Assembly: GCA_016870695.1 (NCBI GenBank)
Contig: VGAV01000124.1
Location: 1-6,891, forward strand
DNA: 6,891 nt
Direction of reading: 5' to 3'
DNA from: Actinomycetota bacterium
GTDB taxonomy: Bacteria > Actinomycetota > Actinomycetes > Actinomycetales > Microbacteriaceae
Below, piece after piece: positions 1 through 4,401 of this stretch. A program made the translations under genes and the position numbers. Below the pieces are notes generated by a model that saw only the letters and a list, made by a program, of their open reading frames with translations, was not told where the DNA came from and did no database searches. Each line of letters begins with the position of its first letter. The stretch's first letter is position 1.

Positions 1-1056
1 GCTGCCGCGGCCGCGGCCGGCGTCACGGTGGACGTCCGCCCCGTCTGGCGCCCCTATCCCGCCGATCGACACGGTGCACGCGTGATCGGCCGCCTCCTCT
101 TCCATGCCCTCGATCTGGTCGGCGCGGTTGCCACGCCGGCTGCCTACCGGCATGTGCAACGGTCGTCGGACGTCGTCCACGTCCACCGCTTCCAGGGCAT
201 CGGCGCCCGTGTGCTCCGGTCCAGGCACAGCGCGGTCGTTCACACCACCCACGACTACGGGCTCGTCGACACCCGATCGACGACCGTGCGGGACGGGCGT
301 TGGCCGGACCGGCTCGAATGGGTGCAACGCCGACGGGCGGCCCTGCTCTGGCGGTGCGCTCGGCGCGCAGACGTCATCGTCTTCCCCAGCGAGCGCACGC
401 GCGCTCGTCATCTCGAGCTGGGCTTCCCCGTCGACGAGACCCTCCTGCACGTCGTGCCCCATGGGTGGCCCCGCCCGGCCGGCCGCGACCGCACGCGGCG
501 TCGCTCCCGCCCCCGCTTCGTCTTCCTCGGAAAGCTCGAAGGCGTGAAAGGCATCCACCTGCTTCTCCGGGCCTGGGAGCTCGCGGCCATCGACGGAGAG
601 CTCGTCATCGCGGGCGACGGGCCCGAACGCGGACGGGTCGAAGCGGCGGCGGGGCGGACCGTGACCTACGCGGGATGGGTGGACGGCCACGACAAGACGG
701 CCCTCATCGCCTCTGCCACGGCGCTCGTCTTCCCCTCGCTGTGGCCCGAGACCTTCGGGCTGGTCATCGCTGAGAGCATGCTCCTGGGGCGTCCGGTGGT
801 GGCGACGCACGCCGCCGCCGGCTCCCTGGTGAGAGACGGCGAGAACGGGGTGGTCAGCGCGGACACGACACCCGCGGCGTTCGCCGCAGCGCTGCAGAGG
901 ATCGCGGAAGACTCCGCCCTGCGCCGGACGTTGGCGCGCGGTGCCGCCGCGACGGCCCGCGAGCTCGATTTCGCCCTGCACGTCTCACGCATCGATGAGG
1001 AGTACCGGGTGGCCCGCGAGACGTTCGCGGCGGCTGGTCCGGTCGGCAGCCGTTGA
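1..1056 (+). CDS. Glycosyltransferase, GT4-like GT-B fold (5' end outside window)
   Basis: Likely transfers a sugar from an activated nucleotide donor to a growing surface polysaccharide or glycolipid at the cytoplasmic face of the membrane; donor and acceptor cannot be told. The reading frame is already open at base 1 and runs to TGA at 1054-1056. The residues before the first possible start (GTG at 28) read as the end of an N-terminal Rossmann helix and strand (Ala run, then GVTVDVRP), so about 30-40 N-terminal residues probably lie upstream. Numbering from GTG 28, the C-terminal donor-binding domain is clear: FLGKLEGVKG at 166-175 (the conserved Lys region), VIAGDGPE at 193-200, and the E-x7-E motif ETFGLVIAE at 241-249, followed by GRPVVAT. 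These are GT4 hallmarks. No membrane segment is seen, so it is cytosolic or peripheral. The gene converges on the BY-kinase gene with a 39-bp gap that holds no convincing terminator. Fold-level assignment is strong; exact function is unknown. Confidence 0.9.
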   Translation, partial: AAAAAAGVTVDVRPVWRPYPADRHGARVIGRLLFHALDLVGAVATPAAYRHVQRSSDVVHVHRFQGIGARVLRSRHSAVVHTTHDYGLVDTRSTTVRDGRWPDRLEWVQRRRAALLWRCARRADVIVFPSERTRARHLELGFPVDETLLHVVPHGWPRPAGRDRTRRRSRPRFVFLGKLEGVKGIHLLLRAWELAAIDGELVIAGDGPERGRVEAAAGRTVTYAGWVDGHDKTALIASATALVFPSLWPETFGLVIAESMLLGRPVVATHAAAGSLVRDGENGVVSADTTPAAFAAALQRIAEDSALRRTLARGAAATARELDFALHVSRIDEEYRVARETFAAAGPVGSR

Positions 1057-1095
1057 CCCGCGGGCACCCGGAACGCCCCGTGCACCGGCTCGGCG

Positions 1096-2742
1096 CTACC
1101 GCTTGCCGTGCTCAGCGCCCGGGCTGCTGAGCACTCGGACCGGCCCGGTCGACGCCGATGCCGGCGCGGGGCGCAGCAGCTCCTGCAAACCGACCTCGAT
1201 ACCCGAGCTGTCGGTGTCGATGCGCGGACCCTCCTCGAACGTCCGTCGACGAGCCGCACGCGACGGCGTCGCCGTCGGCGCGCCCGACTCGGTGCGCGCG
1301 GCCGGCTTCCTCGCCCGGCGCTTCCGCGCCTGCACGAGTCGCTGCCACCGCGTCTGCGCATCGTGATCGTGGCCGTAGTACCGCGTGTACTTGCCGTAAT
1401 ACCCCGCGTCGACGCCGCGACGCGGGACGCGGTTCAAGACCACGCCGAGGAGGTGCCCCTTGGTCTTCGCGATGTTCTCCACCGCGCGCTTGAGCATGTC
1501 GTCGGTGGTGCGGCCGGCCGTCACGACGAGGAGCACCCCGTCGGCCCAGCTGGCGATGATGGCGGCATCAGCGACGGCGAGCGTCGGAGGGGAGTCGATG
1601 ATGACGATCATCTCCTCGCTGATCCGCCGGACCAGGGTGCGCATGCGCTGGGACCCGACCATCTCGCTCGGGTTGGGAGGTGTGCGCCCCGCGGCGACCA
1701 CGAAGAAGTTCCCCTCGTCATCGACCTTGTGGGCGACGTCCTCGATCTGCGTCCGTCCCGCGAGGACCTCCGACAGGCCGACGTCGTCGGAGAAGCCGAA
1801 GATCCCCCCGACGACGGGTCGGCGCAGGTCGGCGTCGATGAGCATGACGGCCTGTCCGGTCGCCGCGATGCTGACCGCGAGATTGGCGGCCGTGGTCGAC
1901 TTGCCGTCGCCGGGGAGCGGGCTGGTGACGACGATCACCCGGGCGGGATTGTCCACGTCGACGTACTGGAGGTTGGTGCGCAGCTCCCGCATGGCCTCCT
2001 TGTGGGCGAACGACCCGCGCCCGTCGCGGACGTCGTCGAACGAGAACACGGCGCGCTCCCCCACGAGCTCCTTGTCGAGTGGGAGCATCCCGATGACGGA
2101 GGCGCCGCAGCTCTCGGTGACGTCGCGGCTCGAGCGCAGCCGACGGTCGAAGGTCCGACGGATCAGTGCGAAGAGGACGCCGCTCAGCAGACCGGCCATC
2201 AGGCCTGCGGCGACGGCGATGCGCACGTTCGGCGACGACGGGCTCTGCGGAAGCTGCGCCGAGTCGCCCGCGATGAGTTGCACGGCGCTCTCGCCCTTGT
2301 CATCGGCCTCGAGCCGGTTGATCTCCTCCGTCATGGCCCGGAGCCACGCCTGCGCGAGGTCGCGCGCAGCCTCCGGCGTCGGGCCGGACGCCTCCGCCCG
2401 CAGCGTCGCCGTCTGCGCCGGGTTCGTCACCTTGACGCGTCGGCTGAGCTCGTCGACCGAGTCGGTCAGCCCGAGCTGCGCCTTCGCGGACTCGGCGACC
2501 GACCGCCAGCGCCCGATGTCGATGTAGGAGAGCACCTTGGACTTCGCGAGCTGGTCTCCGGCGAGCGCGGCTCCGGTGGACGCCTCCGACTGCACCGCCG
2601 AGACGTACCCGGTGGCATCCGCCGTATAGACGCGGGGCTGCACCGCGCTCCACCCCCAACCGGCGGCGGCGCCCAGCACGGCCAGGAAGAGGATCGTCAC
2701 CCAATACGCGCGCAGGATGCGCACCATCTTCAGCAGGTCCAC
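1096..2742 (-). CDS. Polysaccharide biosynthesis tyrosine autokinase (Wzz domain fused to BY-kinase)
   Basis: Controls chain length and export of a surface polysaccharide through an inner-membrane Wzz module and a cytoplasmic P-loop tyrosine kinase that autophosphorylates. With the GTG start at 2742 the protein is 548 aa. Visible order: TM1 about 14-34; extracytoplasmic region about 35-172, ending in a Pro-rich stretch (LPQSPSSP, 164-171) typical of Wzz proteins; TM2 about 173-194; Walker A PGDGKST at 277-283; Walker A' LIDADLRRP at 301-309; Walker B MIVIIDSPP at 378-386; tyrosine cluster GYYGKYTRYYG at 447-457 with five Tyr. The single-chain Wzz-kinase layout is usual for actinobacteria and proteobacteria, whereas Firmicutes split it. 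About 90 residues follow the Tyr cluster, first basic (QARKRRARK), then low-complexity; a cluster nearer the end is more usual. The start was chosen because VDLLKMVRILRAYW aligns with the usual family N-terminus and has a Shine-Dalgarno-like site. An in-frame GTG at 2964 would add 74 Arg-rich residues and is judged unlikely. Confidence 0.93.
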   Translation of the reverse strand: MDLLKMVRILRAYWVTILFLAVLGAAAGWGWSAVQPRVYTADATGYVSAVQSEASTGAALAGDQLAKSKVLSYIDIGRWRSVAESAKAQLGLTDSVDELSRRVKVTNPAQTATLRAEASGPTPEAARDLAQAWLRAMTEEINRLEADDKGESAVQLIAGDSAQLPQSPSSPNVRIAVAAGLMAGLLSGVLFALIRRTFDRRLRSSRDVTESCGASVIGMLPLDKELVGERAVFSFDDVRDGRGSFAHKEAMRELRTNLQYVDVDNPARVIVVTSPLPGDGKSTTAANLAVSIAATGQAVMLIDADLRRPVVGGIFGFSDDVGLSEVLAGRTQIEDVAHKVDDEGNFFVVAAGRTPPNPSEMVGSQRMRTLVRRISEEMIVIIDSPPTLAVADAAIIASWADGVLLVVTAGRTTDDMLKRAVENIAKTKGHLLGVVLNRVPRRGVDAGYYGKYTRYYGHDHDAQTRWQRLVQARKRRARKPAARTESGAPTATPSRAARRRTFEEGPRIDTDSSGIEVGLQELLRPAPASASTGPVRVLSSPGAEHGKR

Positions 2743-2750
2743 CCGTTGTT

Positions 2751-2758
2751 CCACCCTT
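2751..2758 (-). promoter_or_regulatory. Ribosome binding site deciding the BY-kinase start
   Basis: On the minus strand AAGGGTGG (2758 down to 2751) lies 8 nt before the GTG at 2742-2740. It resembles the AGGAGGTG anti-SD partner. The other nearby start, GTG at 2754, would need GAGG at 2768-2765 as its site; the downstream ATG at 2727 has only a weak GGTGG. The family N-terminal pattern favours 2742. Confidence 0.5.
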
Positions 2759-2767
2759 CTGCGGCCT

Positions 2768-2804
2768 CGCAGAGCGCGACGGCCGTCTGCACAGTACGCA
2801 GAGC
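2768..2804. repeat. Short repeats CGCAGAGC x2 with an inverted TCTGC between them
   Basis: CGCAGAGC occurs at 2768-2775 and again at 2797-2804, 29 bp apart. Between them TCTGC (2786-2790) pairs with GCAGA (2798-2802) across a 7-nt spacer. The set lies 26-62 bp upstream of the chosen kinase start, a plausible operator position, but the arms are short and chance occurrence in GC-rich DNA is possible. Confidence 0.25.
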
Positions 2805-2882
2805 CTTCGCCGAACCACCCGCCGGGCGGCGAGCGCGACCACCGGGCGATCACGGGGGCCTGAGCCTCTTTGCCTATCACCG

Positions 2883-2911
2883 CGCGGAGCAGGAACTCCG
2901 GCCGCTCCGCG
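2883..2911. repeat. 8-bp inverted repeat (possible hairpin) in the divergent region
   Basis: CGCGGAGC at 2883-2890 is the exact reverse complement of GCTCCGCG at 2904-2911, with a 13-nt loop between. It has no T-tract, so it is not a standard terminator. It could be a leader hairpin or a protein-binding site for either divergent gene. An 8-bp GC-rich repeat can arise by chance at this base composition. Confidence 0.35.
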
Positions 2912-2948
2912 GGACGCCACGCGGGGGCGGGCCGAGCTTCGTTCTCCG

Positions 2949-2979
2949 CCTCACCCGCCCCCACTCAGAACCTCACCCG
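2949..2979. repeat. Direct repeat CCTCACCCG, two copies 22 bp apart
   Basis: The 9-mer CCTCACCCG is identical at 2949-2957 and 2971-2979. The 22-bp period is about two helical turns, placing both copies on the same face of the DNA, as expected for a cooperative operator. On the minus strand each contains CGGGTGA, the same core found repeatedly before the LAL regulator gene. The pair lies about 70-100 bp upstream of the HprK-like start and over 200 bp upstream of the kinase start, so control of the former is the simpler reading. The same 9-mer also occurs once inside the LAL coding region (6672-6680). Confidence 0.45.
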
Positions 2980-3036
2980 TTGCCGCTCGCGGGCGTCGGC
3001 GGCATCCCTCCGCCTGCCACCCGCATGCATCTGCAT

Positions 3037-3042
3037 AGGGTG
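3037..3042 (+). promoter_or_regulatory. Ribosome binding site deciding the HprK-like gene start
   Basis: AGGGTG at 3037-3042 lies 6 nt before ATG 3049 (8 nt counted from the end of AGGG). An in-frame ATG at 3025 has no purine-rich site upstream, and in-frame GTG 3040 overlaps this site. ATG 3049 is therefore preferred. Confidence 0.45.
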
Positions 3043-3048
3043 CTCGCC

Positions 3049-4152
3049 ATGCAGATCGCCCACATCGCCGCCCTCGGCCGCCGCCTCGCGCTGCACTTCC
3101 CCGACGGCGCCGACTCGTCGCTCGAGTCCGCCGTCCGCCGGGCGTGGACGGGGGCGATGCTCCCGGACACCGTCTCGACCGCCGACGCGGACGTCCACGT
3201 GCCCCCGCCCGGCGCCCACGCCGAGCAGGCGCTCTCGGACCTGACCGCCGCGGTCACCCGCCGGGCCATCGACCGGCGCCGTGGCGAGATCTGGATGACG
3301 CACGCCGGCGGCGTCGCCGATCCCGACGGCCGGGTGTGCATGCTCGTCGGCCCGTCGGGCGCGGGCAAGACCACCGCGACGCGCCGCCTCTCCCGACGCT
3401 TCGGGTACGTGTCGGACGAGACGGTCGCCGTCGAGCCGGGCGGACGGGTGCTGCCCTATCGCAAGCCGCTGTCGCTCGTGGTCGACGGGGAAAGCTGGAA
3501 GCGGCAGGTCGCCCCCGAGGAGTTGGGACTGCGCGCCCTGCCGGACACCCCGCTGCGGCTGAGCGCGGTCATCGTCCTCGACCGCTCGCGGCACGCCCCC
3601 GCGACACCGCGGGCCGTCCCGCTCGACACCCTCGACGCGCTGATCGCCGTCGCCGAGCATTCGAGCGGTCTGAGCAGCATGCACCGCCCCCTGGCGACGA
3701 TCGCCGCGTGCCTGGCGGCCGCTCCCCCGTATCGACTCGAGTACCGGAACGACGCGGACCTGACCGGGATCGTCGAGGACCTGCTGTCCACACCGAGCCC
3801 GCGCCGCGCGGGCGTCCGGCACGAGCCGCCGACGGACGAGGTCGCCCGCGCCGCCGACCTCCCCGGCCCCCCGCCCGGGCTGTACCGCCGCGCGCCCTTC
3901 GTCGACGCGGTGTCCGACGACACACGCCTCGCCGTCCTCCGCCACGTCGGCCACGGCGAAGGCGAGCTGACGGTGATCAGCGGCATCGCCCCGGAGATCT
4001 GGCGGCAGTGCGCGACCGACTCCGACCTCCGCACCATCGGCGAGCGGATTGCCTCGGTGCACGGTTCTCCCCCTCCGGGTGAACCCGCGGATGAGCTTCT
4101 GCAGGTGGGCCTGGACGACCTGGTCCGGTCCGGCGTGCTGCTCCGCGGCTGA
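3049..4152 (+). CDS. HprK-like ATP-binding kinase with C-terminal PqqD-like domain
   Basis: Predicted P-loop kinase of unknown substrate, 367 aa from ATG 3049 and cytosolic (no membrane segment or signal peptide). Residues 1-78 are a variable N-terminal region. The HPr-kinase-like core spans about 79-245: His85 in MTHAGG just before the core strand, Walker A GPSGAGKT at 101-108, YVSDE at 120-124 (position of the HprK acidic pair), the PYRKPLSL turn at 136-143, and HRPLATIA at 212-219. A Pro-rich linker at about 256-277 leads to about 278-367, which matches the PqqD/RiPP-recognition pattern: beta strands, ISGIAPEIW, a GERIA helix, then a final helix DELLQVGLDDLVRSGVL. PqqD-like domains bind leader peptides, and HprK-like kinases occur beside them in lasso-peptide and PEP-CTERM/exopolysaccharide loci. 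Here both seem to be fused. No precursor peptide is visible nearby. True HPr phosphorylation is unlikely because the full HprK N-terminal domain and the RGLGI-type signature are not evident. An in-frame ATG at 3025 is an alternative start. Confidence 0.8.
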   Translation: MQIAHIAALGRRLALHFPDGADSSLESAVRRAWTGAMLPDTVSTADADVHVPPPGAHAEQALSDLTAAVTRRAIDRRRGEIWMTHAGGVADPDGRVCMLVGPSGAGKTTATRRLSRRFGYVSDETVAVEPGGRVLPYRKPLSLVVDGESWKRQVAPEELGLRALPDTPLRLSAVIVLDRSRHAPATPRAVPLDTLDALIAVAEHSSGLSSMHRPLATIAACLAAAPPYRLEYRNDADLTGIVEDLLSTPSPRRAGVRHEPPTDEVARAADLPGPPPGLYRRAPFVDAVSDDTRLAVLRHVGHGEGELTVISGIAPEIWRQCATDSDLRTIGERIASVHGSPPPGEPADELLQVGLDDLVRSGVLLRG

Positions 4153-4174
4153 CCCCGCGCACGGGTGAAAACGG

Positions 4175-4194
4175 GGAGGGATGCCACTCCCTCC
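4175..4194 (+). terminator. Hairpin 23 bp after the HprK-like stop, possible terminator
   Basis: GGAGGGA (4175-4181) pairs perfectly with TCCCTCC (4188-4194) around a 6-nt loop TGCCAC. Position and stem strength fit an intrinsic terminator of the HprK-like gene. There is no T-run after it, which is common for actinobacterial terminators but lowers confidence. Confidence 0.45.
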
Positions 4195-4199
4195 GGCTC

Positions 4200-4211
4200 T
4201 CACCAGGGTGA
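4200..4211. promoter_or_regulatory. Palindromic site TCACC-AG-GGTGA
   Basis: TCACC (4200-4204) and GGTGA (4207-4211) are exact reverse complements around a 2-bp centre. This is one of the GGGTGA copies arranged as a dyad, so it could bind a dimer. It lies about 190 bp before the LAL start and just past the presumed terminator hairpin. Confidence 0.4.
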
Positions 4212-4251
4212 CCCGGAATCTCGCCTTCTCGGCAGCCGAAGGGTGAGAAAC

Positions 4252-4267
4252 AGGGTGATATCACTCT
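4252..4267. promoter_or_regulatory. Palindrome AGGGTGATATCACTCT (operator candidate)
   Basis: The central 10 bp GTGATATCAC (4255-4264) is a perfect palindrome. Extending to 4252-4267 gives 14 of 16 positions in dyad symmetry, with only the pair 4254/4265 mismatched. It contains the fourth GGGTGA. It sits 134 bp upstream of the LAL start and upstream of the only AT-rich patch that could be a promoter, which fits an operator or activator site. Confidence 0.45.
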
Positions 4268-4288
4268 CGCGAAGATGAGAAGCGGGAG

Positions 4289-4319
4289 CCGACAGCCGAA
4301 ATATCGGACTCGATACAAC
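4289..4319 (+). promoter_or_regulatory. Weak promoter candidate for the LAL regulator gene
   Basis: TACAAC (4314-4319) matches TATAAT at four positions and lies in the most AT-rich patch of the region (about 4299-4330). CCGACA (4289-4294) could serve as a -35 at a long 19-bp spacing. This is the best candidate I see, but it is weak, and an alternative sigma factor or an activated promoter is equally possible. Confidence 0.2.
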
Positions 4320-4392
4320 CCGACTGTTTCACCCGCTCGGGACGACGTCGCTCCGCAGCCGCACGGGGCGACCGAGACCCGGCTCACCCGTC

Positions 4393-4397
4393 AGGAG
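4393..4397 (+). promoter_or_regulatory. Ribosome binding site of the LAL regulator gene
   Basis: AGGAG at 4393-4397 precedes ATG 4402 by 4 nt, slightly tight but the only strong Shine-Dalgarno match nearby. It directly follows the last TCACCC motif (4384-4389), so a protein bound there could also hinder translation initiation or late transcription steps. Confidence 0.6.
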
Positions 4398-4401
4398 TCC
4401 C

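Larger units (their letters stand above)
2743..3048. promoter_or_regulatory. Divergent control region between the BY-kinase and HprK-like genes
   Basis: This 306-bp stretch separates two divergently transcribed genes and so must hold at least two promoters and both leaders. I see no convincing -35/-10 pair on either strand. On the minus strand TACTGT (2796-2791) could be a -10 of TAnnnT type for the kinase gene, but its -35 is poor. Structured elements present are an inverted repeat at 2883-2911, a 22-bp-spaced direct repeat at 2949-2979, and short repeats near 2768-2804. The minus-strand frame stays open through much of the region up to GTG 2964, but that extension includes codons unusual for this genome (ATA, AGA, AGG, CGA), which argues that its kinase-proximal part is not translated. 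Confidence 0.55.
4161..4391. promoter_or_regulatory. Cluster of six GGGTGA/TCACCC motifs before the LAL regulator gene
   Basis: GGGTGA reads on the plus strand at 4163-4168, 4206-4211, 4241-4246 and 4253-4258; its complement TCACCC is at 4329-4334 and 4384-4389. With about 70% GC, chance predicts roughly 0.2 copies on both strands in 249 bp. Flanks are partly shared: ACGGGTGA at 4161-4168 recurs as TCACCCGT at 4384-4391 and at 2973-2980. LAL/MalT-type regulators bind repeated asymmetric G-rich sites (the MalT box is GGGGA[T/G]GAGG), so autoregulation by the downstream LAL protein is a reasonable inference, not shown. The region is also locally richer in A and T than the genes. Confidence 0.55.

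Noticed and set aside
1..24. Alternating GC/CG run encoding an Ala run at the left edge, considered as a repeat element
   Set aside because: It is in frame with the glycosyltransferase and fits an Ala-rich N-terminal helix in GC-rich DNA.
1057..1095. Possible bidirectional terminator between the convergent glycosyltransferase and BY-kinase genes
   Set aside because: Only very short dyads are present (CCCGCGGG at 1057-1064, CGGG-CA-CCCG at 1061-1070, GTGCAC at 1080-1085), with no stable stem and no T-run on either strand.
1108..3048. Stop-free plus-strand frame running antisense to the whole BY-kinase gene and in frame with the HprK-like gene, over 1000 codons in total
   Set aside because: The part before 3049 translates to His/Arg/Asp-rich sequence without any recognisable domain, and the opposite strand encodes a clear Wzz-BY-kinase. 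Stop-free antisense frames are expected at this GC content and codon bias.
4229..4239. Dyad TCGGC-A-GCCGA in the LAL leader
   Set aside because: A 1-nt centre leaves at most a 4-bp stem with a 3-nt loop. It is short and GC-rich enough to be chance, and it does not carry the GGGTGA core.
4181..4246. 21-codon ORF (ATG 4181 to TGA 4244-4246) in the leader, a possible leader peptide
   Set aside because: The purine-rich GGGGAGGG abuts the ATG directly, leaving no proper Shine-Dalgarno spacing, and the start lies within the hairpin. There is no regulatory codon run or RiPP-like core.
4165..4278. 37-codon ORF from GTG 4165, considered as a RiPP precursor for the PqqD-like domain
   Set aside because: It has no ribosome site. 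The sequence is Arg/Ser-rich without a leader-core layout or Cys/Thr-rich core, and it overlaps the hairpin and motif cluster.
4233..4300. Direct repeat CAGCCGAA at 4233-4240 and 4293-4300, 60 bp apart
   Set aside because: A single pair of 8-mers without helical phasing or a third copy is weak evidence of function.
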